Notes under the pieces: generated by a model
What the model was told of the DNA's origin: nothing
The model's database searches: none
Seen by the model: the letters and a program-made list of their open reading frames with translations, nothing else
DNA from: Papaver somniferum
Taxonomy: Eukaryota; Streptophyta; Magnoliopsida; Ranunculales; Papaveraceae
Direction: 5' to 3'
Assembly: GCF_003573695.1 (NCBI RefSeq)
Contig: NC_039359.1
Coordinates: 158,588,210 to 158,652,209 of the forward strand
DNA length: 64,000 nt
Shown: positions 11,511-23,837 of the stretch, in pieces
Layout: every line of letters starts with the position of its first letter
Numbering within the stretch: position 1 is the stretch's first letter
Made by a program: the position numbers and the translations under genes

Positions 11511-13905
11511 CCGGCAAAGTCAAACCGGTCACCAGTCAATTGGGCCAACTCGGTCAAAGTCAGACCGAGTCAGAGGCTGAGTCAAACAACTCAGCTGAGT
11601 CAGAGTCTAACTGGTCTGACTTGTCAGGCCATAGTCTTGCACAAGCCTTAAGTTGTGCTGCACCATCATTGTGCTTCACTGCCACACTGCCAACTCCACT
11701 TAGTAAATCGACCACTGACACTTGAGACCTGCAACTCCAACTTCAGAATTCCACCAGTTCTGCACCTGAACTGCATCATCTGCCGCAGCATAAATTCCAT
11801 CTGCAATTTGAGCTACATCCACTCTCACTGTCACAACCAATGCCTCAACTTCACCATAAGCTTCTCCTCTATCTTTTTATTTCTCTTCTCAGCTGCCATA
11901 TCACACACAGCACATTCCTGTTGCAGCTGAACCATCTCCATTACAGTTCAATCCCTTTAACTACTGGTATTCTCCCATTTCAGCTCCACAGCAACAATAT
12001 CATTCCCTGCATCTCATTCTCACTGCCTCAAAACCACAACTGCCATTACAGTTCAGCTGCACCTGACTACTGCATATGCTCCATACCTTGTGACACTCAT
12101 TCATGCAGCTACAACTCAGCTCGATTACCCCTTCTGAAACACATACACACTGCAGTCACATTCCCATTTCAGCGTATCAGGCCTAGCTCCAATGTCTGAA
12201 TCTTCTGCGGCTGCACATCACTATCAGCACGATCACTCGAGCCAACAGCATCACATTCTGGAGGTTCACCTATGCTAAGCATTCATCTAAGCTCCATTTT
12301 CTTACAACCTTCATGCTGCTTGCAATAATAACAACATCAAAATCTACTACTACTCTTCAGCTTCACCAGCACAAGCTAAGTTCAATTGCAGCAACAAATC
12401 ATCACAATTCTCTTCCCCGTAACTCAGCTCATAATTCAGTGTACTCTCTTCATTCAATTCCTCCATGTTCTTCTTCTCTAACTCATGTTCTAATCTCCAC
12501 CAGAAATCAATGGCAACATACCCATCAGTTCCTTCTCCATGTTAGCTTCAATTCCGCCACCAAAGTCACGGACAACTCCATCTAACTCGAAGTATCATCA
12601 ACTACACAGCAACATTAGCCAGCTCTTTCTTCCTGCAAAGTTCAATCCTAACATTCATCTAAGCATTTCATTCATACAATTGACACAAACCAGCACCACC
12701 AACTTCATCTCTTCACTGCTTCAACAGATTAACATAAACCCAAACTCATAATTTCTCTACCCAACTCACAGTGAAACCCTAACCTGGTGATGAATCGGTG
12801 GTAATGAGACAACTCTTCTCTGTTAATAGCAGCATCAATTCCACCCTCAACAGCCTTAGTAATCAACCACTCCATTTCTTTGAGTAGTTAGTAATTATCA
12901 CAAACCCTAACTCAGATTCAACTTCTTTATCTGTTTCCCTGTCTTATCTATCTGCTGCCATTCTAGACTTGAAACCTGCACCAGTTCAACCAAACATCAA
13001 CAAATTCCTTCTCTCCTTCATATCCAGTGTCGATTCAGCCAGAAACCCATCTTCCTTGTTCATCTCAATTCAACCTCAACCCCATCGAACCTGTAGCTCT
13101 TGTTGATTTCCCTCTATCTCCGTTACAGGTTTGTAAATCTATCCATTCCGCTGTCAATTTCTGATTCAAAACAAACCCTAGAACAGCTCCAATTTCGAGT
13201 CATTTCTCTGCCTGAAACCAAATCCGATGAGAACCCATGTCTTCTAATTCACTCAAGTCTCTAATACTTCCACTGAATCTCTTCCATTCGATGCAACCAC
13301 CAGACCCTCCATTTATCGATCCACCGTAGCAATTACTTGTATTCTCTTCGATTTGACAGACCCATCTCATCACAGAAACTCGATTTATCCATCTTAGCTC
13401 AAGAATGAGCTCCTAACCCTTATTCTTCATCTCTCTCTGGATAACTCATTCTCATCTCAGAATTTTTTGTACTCTCAGACACACAGCAGCAGAATGAGAG
13501 AAAAATGATTCTCTTCTGAATATTAGGTCGTGTATGAAAGGATGTTGCTATCAGCACCCAGTTGCGGATAAGGGCAATCCTAAATGGCTAAATTATTAGG
13601 CTTGTCAGTTCCAAATAACCGACAGCGTAAATCTCTGTTCAACTCAGCTGTCAGTTCTGGCGAACTGGCAGTACATTCTGCACCTCCTCCTCGCTCAACC
13701 TGGCCTGCTCCACGTATCACTCGCTTGTGTGAATCGATATTTTTTCCCTTTACGCACAAACGAACGCTTTCTCCTTCTTTTGCTCCCAAGGACTCCATTA
13801 CACCTAATAACTCAAAACTAAACATAAGAGAAATAATTTACAAAGAAAACTCACAAAGAAAGCATAAATACTAAATATAAAATTAGGTGTTTTAGACACC
13901 TATCA
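11511..13905 (-). repeat. Truncated Athila-family LTR X, copy 1
   Basis: Read on the minus strand it starts TGATAGGTGTC at 13905, like Athila LTRs, and lies inside a Sirevirus LTR. It resembles the solo LTR X2 but lacks the part beyond about its 30930 equivalent, including the TATA region. Plus-strand reading frames here are antisense to the LTR and are not genes. A cluster of GAGTCA-type motifs sits at 11540-11635. Confidence 0.75.
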
Positions 13906-15674
13906 GCATACTCGTATGCGCACTGGTTGGTTAACGAAAGTCCGAGAACTTAGTATGCGTACTGGCGTGAGTTTCAAATTTCGTGATTTAACTGAGTTTG
14001 GAAGGTATGCATACCCGTTCGCATACTGGCGAACCCAAACTTAGTCCGGACACTTAGGTATGTGTACCCGTTTGCATACTTAAATAAGTTATGTTCTAAA
14101 ATCGTTTTGTTCATGAACTAATACATTTATATATTAAGGAATGCAAGGCTATAATGTTCATGAATTGATTCGAGTGAATCAAAATCTGTTTTGCTTAAAT
14201 TGTGTCTTGTATACTTCTATGAGAATATAAACAATTGAACAACTATAGAACTAGTTTCATTTGAGTCATTTGAACTAGTTATGGTTAAGATGAAGGTTGA
14301 TATAAAAGTGTTCATATGGCTAACTTCGGTTACCTATTTTTGAGCCAAAAAGGTGTACACGTTTAGGTACGGTTACTTATATCTAAATTAAGTCACTTAT
14401 CATTTGTGTGTAACAAGCTACGTTCGATCTAACGGTTGAAAGATATTAGCTTGAGTCTAATCAGGTTTTCATCTAACGGTGAATATCGAATGCTTTGTTA
14501 CCAATGTAACATTGATTGAAAACCCTAATTTGAATACTATATAAGGGAGAACTCTAGCAACTAGGAAACCTAATCCCCACACCTCATGTGTGATACTAGT
14601 TGCGACTAGAGTCGATTCTCCTTTAACCTTAGGTTTTTCCAAAACCCAATAGGTTAACGACTTAAAAACTTCATTGGGATTGTGAAGCTAGACCCTGCTA
14701 TTTCTCTGTAGTTGCGTGTTATGATCTTGTTGTTTTCTATCGTATTGAGTACTATATTCTCTAAGATTTGCTCGAGATTTAATCTCCGATGGGAAAGATA
14801 AAAAGTAGTCACAAACATCTTCGTCTAATCTTTTATGATTCCACAATATCTTGTTTCGTTACCATACGATTAAGATTATTGTGAGTTGATTGATATTACT
14901 AGGATGTTCTTCGGGAATATAAGTCTGGTGTATCAACTGGTTCCTGTTCACCTTGATTTATCAAAAGACATAAAAAAAACTCTTAGGCATTTCTGTGGGA
15001 GACAAATTTATCTATTCAATATACTTTTCTGTGTGAGACAGATTGGTTTATCATGTCTTCGACTTTGGGTCGTAACAACTCTTAGTTGTGGGTGAGATCA
15101 GCTAAGGGAATCAAGTGCACAGAGTCCTGCTGGGATTCAGAGGCGTAAGGAACGTGCCTGTACCCATATGAGTGTGAGATTTGTAGGGATCAACTACATT
15201 CCAGTATGAAGTTAACTTGGAGTACCGCTAGTGTCTGTAGCGGCTTAATACAGTGTGGTGTTCAAATCTGGACTAGGTCCCAGGGTTTTTTTTGCATTTG
15301 CGGTTTCCTCGTTAATAAAATTCTAGTGTTTGTGTTATTTCTTTTTCGCATTATATTTTTTATATAATTGAAATGTCACAGGTTGTGTGTAAGTTCAATC
15401 AATTGTGAATCCAACCTTTGGTTGTTGATTGAATTGATTGACACTTGGATATTAGTTTTTGATACCGTCCAAGTTGTTTCTTATAATAATCAGGCTCACG
15501 GATTTCTATCTGTTTGATTTGCTTATTATATTAAGAAACAGAGATATAACTCTTGGATATATTTCTTGATTGATCTCGCTTTATTAGTTGGTGCTCTCAG
15601 AATTACGTTGGAGTTATTCCATACATATTTCTAAGTGAAATATTGGGTGAGGTTGTTAGACCCACGCTTTTTCA
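13906..15674 (+). repeat. Sirevirus LTR A, 3' part, copy 1
   Basis: The sequence is homologous to LTR B (32527-34212), LTR C (reverse, 38894-40800) and LTR D (57000-58801). It begins with palindromic 'gtatgc/gcatac' motifs, has a TATA box at 14537-14546, and ends in ...GCTTTTTCA just before the primer site. The first 5 bases, gcata, are the likely right-hand target duplication of LTR X. The roughly 450 bp that should precede X lie outside the window if they survive. Confidence 0.85.
14537..14546 (+). promoter_or_regulatory. Sirevirus LTR TATA box, copy 1
   Basis: CTATATAAGG followed by gagaact is preserved in every Sirevirus LTR here (33082-33091, 40031-40040 reverse, 57663-57672), which supports a conserved core promoter. 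Confidence 0.65.
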
Positions 15675-15676
15675 AC

Positions 15677-15688
15677 TGGTATCTGAGC
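15677..15688 (+). other. Sirevirus primer binding site (tRNA-Met type), mutated, copy 1
   Basis: TGGTATCTGAGC follows the LTR end by 2 bases. The intact version TGGTATCAGAGC is at 34215-34226; this copy has T in place of A. The same altered site recurs at 20643-20654 and 25609-25620. Confidence 0.8.
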
Positions 15689-16017
15689 AGGCAAACACGT
15701 TTAAGAACTTATAAGTCTGTGATTGTAGCGATCCGACTCTATGGACAGTAGTGATATCTGCGATCCGACTCTATGGACAGTAGTGCTATCTCTGACAACC
15801 AACACCAGTTCAGAAACATTCTAACTTGGTTCAAAGCCTTGAGTCTCCTGAGAAATTTCTCACATCTTCTCCATTGACTGAAACTGTGTTCAACTTGGAA
15901 AATTCCTAGATGAAATTTGGATGATCTTTTAGATGAGGGACAAGGTGACAATGAGGAAGTCTCACAATATATCAAGCTTTTCGACCATCTCATAAAGAAA
16001 AAAAGTCAACAAATTTC

Positions 16018-16296
16018 TTGGCTGAATTTCTGACTCCTCTTTGTCTAGAAAACAGGAAATTGAGAAAACTTTTTAAGGGATATGATTTTGGTTATAAACT
16101 CTTACAATCTCTTCTTAAAGATCGTGAAAAAGATGTACGTTCAAAAAATTCTGAATGTGATAATCTTCGTCGAAATCTCTTTGTGTTGAAAGAAAGACTT
16201 GCAGAAACTGAAGCAAGATATGACTCTCAACAAAAATGTTTTAATGAAAGAGAAATTAGCTTTCTCGCCAGAGAAAAGCAATTGGAGGTTGTCTAG
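16018..16296 (+). pseudogene. Sirevirus gag fragment, copy 1
   Basis: This open segment of 92 codons is rich in Lys, Glu, Arg and Leu and looks like a coiled coil (LAETEARYDSQQKCFNE). Homologous sequence lies at 34540-34790 next to an intact zinc knuckle region, which identifies it as part of a Ty1/copia gag. Compared with 34784, one base is missing near 16290, so the frame ends in TAG and resumes in another frame as 'KVKSLEENLKRFNASSTKL'. Only the N-terminal and middle parts of gag lie inside the repeated unit. The zinc knuckle lies downstream of copy 3. Confidence 0.7.
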
Positions 16297-16476
16297 CTGC
16301 TGCTCTTGATAAGGTCAAATCACTGGAAGAGAATCTGAAAAGATTCAACGCTAGCTCTACAAAATTGTCCACTATGCTTGGAGCATGTAAAGAACATCGT
16401 GATACACGTGGTCTGGGATATAAAGGAATAGACGCTGAGTTGCATTCAATTTCTTTTATGATTCCACAATATCTTG

Positions 16477-18871
16477 CCGGCAAAGTCAAACCGGTCACCA
16501 GTCAATTGGGCCAACTCGGTCAAAGTCAGACCGAGTCAGAGGCTGAGTCAAACAACTCAGCTGAGTCAGAGTCTAACTGGTCTGACTTGTCAGGCCATAG
16601 TCTTGCACAAGCCTTAAGTTGTGCTGCACCATCATTGTGCTTCACTGCCACACTGCCAACTCCACTTAGTAAATCGACCACTGACACTTGAGACCTGCAA
16701 CTCCAACTTCAGAATTCCACCAGTTCTGCACCTGAACTGCATCATCTGCCGCAGCATAAATTCCATCTGCAATTTGAGCTACATCCACTCTCACTGTCAC
16801 AACCAATGCCTCAACTTCACCATAAGCTTCTCCTCTATCTTTTTATTTCTCTTCTCAGCTGCCATATCACACACAGCACATTCCTGTTGCAGCTGAACCA
16901 TCTCCATTACAGTTCAATCCCTTTAACTACTGGTATTCTCCCATTTCAGCTCCACAGCAACAATATCATTCCCTGCATCTCATTCTCACTGCCTCAAAAC
17001 CACAACTGCCATTACAGTTCAGCTGCACCTGACTACTGCATATGCTCCATACCTTGTGACACTCATTCATGCAGCTACAACTCAGCTCGATTACCCCTTC
17101 TGAAACACATACACACTGCAGTCACATTCCCATTTCAGCGTATCAGGCCTAGCTCCAATGTCTGAATCTTCTGCGGCTGCACATCACTATCAGCACGATC
17201 ACTCGAGCCAACAGCATCACATTCTGGAGGTTCACCTATGCTAAGCATTCATCTAAGCTCCATTTTCTTACAACCTTCATGCTGCTTGCAATAATAACAA
17301 CATCAAAATCTACTACTACTCTTCAGCTTCACCAGCACAAGCTAAGTTCAATTGCAGCAACAAATCATCACAATTCTCTTCCCCGTAACTCAGCTCATAA
17401 TTCAGTGTACTCTCTTCATTCAATTCCTCCATGTTCTTCTTCTCTAACTCATGTTCTAATCTCCACCAGAAATCAATGGCAACATACCCATCAGTTCCTT
17501 CTCCATGTTAGCTTCAATTCCGCCACCAAAGTCACGGACAACTCCATCTAACTCGAAGTATCATCAACTACACAGCAACATTAGCCAGCTCTTTCTTCCT
17601 GCAAAGTTCAATCCTAACATTCATCTAAGCATTTCATTCATACAATTGACACAAACCAGCACCACCAACTTCATCTCTTCACTGCTTCAACAGATTAACA
17701 TAAACCCAAACTCATAATTTCTCTACCCAACTCACAGTGAAACCCTAACCTGGTGATGAATCGGTGGTAATGAGACAACTCTTCTCTGTTAATAGCAGCA
17801 TCAATTCCACCCTCAACAGCCTTAGTAATCAACCACTCCATTTCTTTGAGTAGTTAGTAATTATCACAAACCCTAACTCAGATTCAACTTCTTTATCTGT
17901 TTCCCTGTCTTATCTATCTGCTGCCATTCTAGACTTGAAACCTGCACCAGTTCAACCAAACATCAACAAATTCCTTCTCTCCTTCATATCCAGTGTCGAT
18001 TCAGCCAGAAACCCATCTTCCTTGTTCATCTCAATTCAACCTCAACCCCATCGAACCTGTAGCTCTTGTTGATTTCCCTCTATCTCCGTTACAGGTTTGT
18101 AAATCTATCCATTCCGCTGTCAATTTCTGATTCAAAACAAACCCTAGAACAGCTCCAATTTCGAGTCATTTCTCTGCCTGAAACCAAATCCGATGAGAAC
18201 CCATGTCTTCTAATTCACTCAAGTCTCTAATACTTCCACTGAATCTCTTCCATTCGATGCAACCACCAGACCCTCCATTTATCGATCCACCGTAGCAATT
18301 ACTTGTATTCTCTTCGATTTGACAGACCCATCTCATCACAGAAACTCGATTTATCCATCTTAGCTCAAGAATGAGCTCCTAACCCTTATTCTTCATCTCT
18401 CTCTGGATAACTCATTCTCATCTCAGAATTTTTTGTACTCTCAGACACACAGCAGCAGAATGAGAGAAAAATGATTCTCTTCTGAATATTAGGTCGTGTA
18501 TGAAAGGATGTTGCTATCAGCACCCAGTTGCGGATAAGGGCAATCCTAAATGGCTAAATTATTAGGCTTGTCAGTTCCAAATAACCGACAGCGTAAATCT
18601 CTGTTCAACTCAGCTGTCAGTTCTGGCGAACTGGCAGTACATTCTGCACCTCCTCCTCGCTCAACCTGGCCTGCTCCACGTATCACTCGCTTGTGTGAAT
18701 CGATATTTTTTCCCTTTACGCACAAACGAACGCTTTCTCCTTCTTTTGCTCCCAAGGACTCCATTACACCTAATAACTCAAAACTAAACATAAGAGAAAT
18801 AATTTACAAAGAAAACTCACAAAGAAAGCATAAATACTAAATATAAAATTAGGTGTTTTAGACACCTATCA
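16477..18871 (-). repeat. Truncated LTR X, copy 2
   Basis: This is an exact shift of the copy-1 LTR X by 4966 bases; no difference was seen. The LTR terminus is at 18871. Confidence 0.75.
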
Positions 18872-20640
18872 GCATACTCGTATGCGCACTGGTTGGTTAA
18901 CGAAAGTCCGAGAACTTAGTATGCGTACTGGCGTGAGTTTCAAATTTCGTGATTTAACTGAGTTTGGAAGGTATGCATACCCGTTCGCATACTGGCGAAC
19001 CCAAACTTAGTCCGGACACTTAGGTATGTGTACCCGTTTTCATACTTAAATAAGTTATGTTCTAAAATCGTTTTGTTCATGAACTAATACATTTATATAT
19101 TAAGGAATGCAAGGCTATAATGTTCATGAATTGATTCGAGTGAATCAAAATCGGTTTTGCTTAAATTGTGTCTTGTATACTTCTATGAGAATATAAACAA
19201 TTGAACAACTATAGAACTAGTTTCATTTGAGTCATTTGAACTAGTTATGGTTAAGATGAAGGTTGATATAAAAGTGTTCATATGGCTAACTTCGGTTACC
19301 TATTTTTGAGCCAAAAAGGTGTACACGTTTAGGTACGGTTACTTATATCTAAATTAAGTCACTTATCATTTGTGTGTAACAAGCTACGTTCGATCTAACG
19401 GTTGAAAGATATTAGCTTGAGTCTAATCAGGTTTTCATCTAACGGTGAATATCGAATGCTTTGTTACCAATGTAACATTGATTGAAAACCCTAATTTGAA
19501 TACTATATAAGGGAGAACTCTAGCAACTAGGAAACCTAATCCCCACACCTCATGTGTGATACTAGTTGCGACTAGAGTCGATTCTCCTTTAACCTTAGGT
19601 TTTTCCAAAACCCAATAGGTTAACGACTTAAAAACTTCATTGGGATTGTGAAGCTAGACCCTGCTATTTCTCTGTAGTTGCGTGTTATGATCTTGTTGTT
19701 TTCTATCGTATTGAGTACTATATTCTCTAAGATTTGCTCGAGATTTAATCTCCGATGGGAAAGATAAAAAGTAGTCACAAACATCTTCGTCTAATCTTTT
19801 ATGATTCCACAATATCTTGTTTCGTTACCATACGATTAAGATTATTGTGAGTTGATTGATATTACTAGGATGTTCTTCGGGAATATAAGTCTGGTGTATC
19901 AACTGGTTCCTGTTCACCTTGATTTATCAAAAGACATAAAAAAAACTCTTAGGCATTTCTGTGGGAGACAAATTTATCTATTCAATATACTTTTCTGTGT
20001 GAGACAGATTGGTTTATCATGTCTTCGACTTTGGGTCGTAACAACTCTTAGTTGTGGGTGAGATCAGCTAAGGGAATCAAGTGCACAGAGTCCTGCTGGG
20101 ATTCAGAGGCGTAAGGAACGTGCCTGTACCCATATGAGTGTGAGATTTGTAGGGATCAACTACATTCCAGTATGAAGTTAACTTGGAGTACCGCTAGTGT
20201 CTGTAGCGGCTTAATACAGTGTGGTGTTCAAATCTGGACTAGGTCCCAGGGTTTTTTTTGCATTTGCGGTTTCCTCGTTAATAAAATTCTAGTGTTTGTG
20301 TTATTTCTTTTTCGCATTATATTTTTTATATAATTGAAATGTCACAGGTTGTGTGTAAGTTCAATCAATTGTGAATCCAACCTTTGGTTGTTGATTGAAT
20401 TGATTGACACTTGGATATTAGTTTTTGATACCGTCCAAGTTGTTTCTTATAATAATCAGGCTCACGGATTTCTATCTGTTTGATTTGCTTATTATATTAA
20501 GAAACAGAGATATAACTCTTGGATATATTTCTTGATTGATCTCGCTTTATTAGTTGGTGCTCTCAGAATTACGTTGGAGTTATTCCATACATATTTCTAA
20601 GTGAAATATTGGGTGAGGTTGTTAGACCCACGCTTTTTCA
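18872..20640 (+). repeat. Sirevirus LTR A, 3' part, copy 2
   Basis: This is copy 1 shifted by 4966 bases, with G-to-T at 19040 and T-to-G at 19153 relative to copy 1. Confidence 0.85.
19503..19512 (+). promoter_or_regulatory. Sirevirus LTR TATA box, copy 2
   Basis: The motif is identical to copy 1. The triplication therefore carries three potential promoters facing the gag region. Confidence 0.65.
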
Positions 20641-20983
20641 ACTGGTATCTGAGCAGGCAAACACGTTTAAGAACTTATAAGTCTGTGATTGTAGCGATCC
20701 GACTCTATGGACAGTAGTGATATCTGCGATCCGACTCTATGGACAGTAGTGCTATCTCTGACAACCAACACCAGTTCAGAAACATTCTAACTTGGTTCAA
20801 AGCCTTGAGTCTCCTGAGAAATTTCTCACATCTTCTCCATTGACTGAAACTGTGTTCAACTTGGAAAATTCCTAGATGAAATTTGGATGATCTTTTAGAT
20901 GAGGGACAAGGTGACAATGAGGAAGTCTCACAATATATCAAGCTTTTCGACCATCTCATAAAGAAAAAAAGTCAACAAATTTC

Positions 20984-21262
20984 TTGGCTGAATTTCTGAC
21001 TCCTCTTTGTCTAGAAAACAGGAAATTGAGAAAACTTTTTAAGGGATATGATTTTGGTTATAAACTCTTACAATCTCTTCTTAAAGATCGTGAAAAAGAT
21101 GTACGTTCAAAAAATTCTGAATGTGATAATCTTCGTCGAAATCTCTTTGTGTTGAAAGAAAGACTTGCAGAAACTGAAGCAAGATATGACTCTCAACAAA
21201 AATGTTTTAATGAAAGAGAAATTAGCTTTCTCGCCAGAGAAAAGCAATTGGAGGTTGTCTAG
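20984..21262 (+). pseudogene. Sirevirus gag fragment, copy 2
   Basis: This translates identically to the fragment at 16018-16296 and carries the same frame break. It is an amplified passenger of the 4966-bp unit. Confidence 0.7.
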
Positions 21263-21442
21263 CTGCTGCTCTTGATAAGGTCAAATCACTGGAAGAGAAT
21301 CTGAAAAGATTCAACGCTAGCTCTACAAAATTGTCCACTATGCTTGGAGCATGTAAAGAACATCGTGATACACGTGGTCTGGGATATAAAGGAATAGACG
21401 CTGAGTTGCATTCAATTTCTTTTATGATTCCACAATATCTTG

Positions 21443-23837
21443 CCGGCAAAGTCAAACCGGTCACCAGTCAATTGGGCCAACTCGGTCAAAGTCAGACCGA
21501 GTCAGAGGCTGAGTCAAACAACTCAGCTGAGTCAGAGTCTAACTGGTCTGACTTGTCAGGCCATAGTCTTGCACAAGCCTTAAGTTGTGCTGCACCATCA
21601 TTGTGCTTCACTGCCACACTGCCAACTCCACTTAGTAAATCGACCACTGACACTTGAGACCTGCAACTCCAACTTCAGAATTCCACCAGTTCTGCACCTG
21701 AACTGCATCATCTGCCGCAGCATAAATTCCATCTGCAATTTGAGCTACATCCACTCTCACTGTCACAACCAATGCCTCAACTTCACCATAAGCTTCTCCT
21801 CTATCTTTTTATTTCTCTTCTCAGCTGCCATATCACACACAGCACATTCCTGTTGCAGCTGAACCATCTCCATTACAGTTCAATCCCTTTAACTACTGGT
21901 ATTCTCCCATTTCAGCTCCACAGCAACAATATCATTCCCTGCATCTCATTCTCACTGCCTCAAAACCACAACTGCCATTACAGTTCAGCTGCACCTGACT
22001 ACTGCATATGCTCCATACCTTGTGACACTCATTCATGCAGCTACAACTCAGCTCGATTACCCCTTCTGAAACACATACACACTGCAGTCACATTCCCATT
22101 TCAGCGTATCAGGCCTAGCTCCAATGTCTGAATCTTCTGCGGCTGCACATCACTATCAGCACGATCACTCGAGCCAACAGCATCACATTCTGGAGGTTCA
22201 CCTATGCTAAGCATTCATCTAAGCTCCATTTTCTTACAACCTTCATGCTGCTTGCAATAATAACAACATCAAAATCTACTACTACTCTTCAGCTTCACCA
22301 GCACAAGCTAAGTTCAATTGCAGCAACAAATCATCACAATTCTCTTCCCCGTAACTCAGCTCATAATTCAGTGTACTCTCTTCATTCAATTCCTCCATGT
22401 TCTTCTTCTCTAACTCATGTTCTAATCTCCACCAGAAATCAATGGCAACATACCCATCAGTTCCTTCTCCATGTTAGCTTCAATTCCGCCACCAAAGTCA
22501 CGGACAACTCCATCTAACTCGAAGTATCATCAACTACACAGCAACATTAGCCAGCTCTTTCTTCCTGCAAAGTTCAATCCTAACATTCATCTAAGCATTT
22601 CATTCATACAATTGACACAAACCAGCACCACCAACTTCATCTCTTCACTGCTTCAACAGATTAACATAAACCCAAACTCATAATTTCTCTACCCAACTCA
22701 CAGTGAAACCCTAACCTGGTGATGAATCGGTGGTAATGAGACAACTCTTCTCTGTTAATAGCAGCATCAATTCCACCCTCAACAGCCTTAGTAATCAACC
22801 ACTCCATTTCTTTGAGTAGTTAGTAATTATCACAAACCCTAACTCAGATTCAACTTCTTTATCTGTTTCCCTGTCTTATCTATCTGCTGCCATTCTAGAC
22901 TTGAAACCTGCACCAGTTCAACCAAACATCAACAAATTCCTTCTCTCCTTCATATCCAGTGTCGATTCAGCCAGAAACCCATCTTCCTTGTTCATCTCAA
23001 TTCAACCTCAACCCCATCGAACCTGTAGCTCTTGTTGATTTCCCTCTATCTCCGTTACAGGTTTGTAAATCTATCCATTCCGCTGTCAATTTCTGATTCA
23101 AAACAAACCCTAGAACAGCTCCAATTTCGAGTCATTTCTCTGCCTGAAACCAAATCCGATGAGAACCCATGTCTTCTAATTCACTCAAGTCTCTAATACT
23201 TCCACTGAATCTCTTCCATTCGATGCAACCACCAGACCCTCCATTTATCGATCCACCGTAGCAATTACTTGTATTCTCTTCGATTTGACAGACCCATCTC
23301 ATCACAGAAACTCGATTTATCCATCTTAGCTCAAGAATGAGCTCCTAACCCTTATTCTTCATCTCTCTCTGGATAACTCATTCTCATCTCAGAATTTTTT
23401 GTACTCTCAGACACACAGCAGCAGAATGAGAGAAAAATGATTCTCTTCTGAATATTAGGTCGTGTATGAAAGGATGTTGCTATCAGCACCCAGTTGCGGA
23501 TAAGGGCAATCCTAAATGGCTAAATTATTAGGCTTGTCAGTTCCAAATAACCGACAGCGTAAATCTCTGTTCAACTCAGCTGTCAGTTCTGGCGAACTGG
23601 CAGTACATTCTGCACCTCCTCCTCGCTCAACCTGGCCTGCTCCACGTATCACTCGCTTGTGTGAATCGATATTTTTTCCCTTTACGCACAAACGAACGCT
23701 TTCTCCTTCTTTTGCTCCCAAGGACTCCATTACACCTAATAACTCAAAACTAAACATAAGAGAAATAATTTACAAAGAAAACTCACAAAGAAAGCATAAA
23801 TACTAAATATAAAATTAGGTGTTTTAGACACCTATCA
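21443..23837 (-). repeat. Truncated LTR X, copy 3
   Basis: This is an exact shift of copy 2 by 4966 bases. The LTR terminus is at 23837. Confidence 0.75.

Larger units (their letters stand above)
11472..16437 (+). repeat. 4966-bp tandem unit, copy 1
   Basis: This is the first of three direct copies. The contents in order are filler (11477-11510), truncated minus-strand LTR X (11511-13905), the 3' part of Sirevirus LTR A (13906-15674), a tRNA-Met-type primer site and degenerate gag. I found three differences from copy 2: T/C at 11477, G/T at 14074 and T/G at 14187. Confidence 0.93.
16438..21403 (+). repeat. 4966-bp tandem unit, copy 2
   Basis: Copy 2 joins copy 1 at gacgct|gagttgcattc, inside the Sirevirus gag region. 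Its sequence matches copy 3 at every position I compared. Confidence 0.93.

Noticed and set aside
11474..13874. A set of plus-strand reading frames (for example 11840-12199 and 13584-13874) that recur identically three times at 4966-base spacing.
   Set aside because: They lie antisense in LTR X and are identical only because the whole DNA block is triplicated. They have no start context, domain or codon pattern supporting translation.
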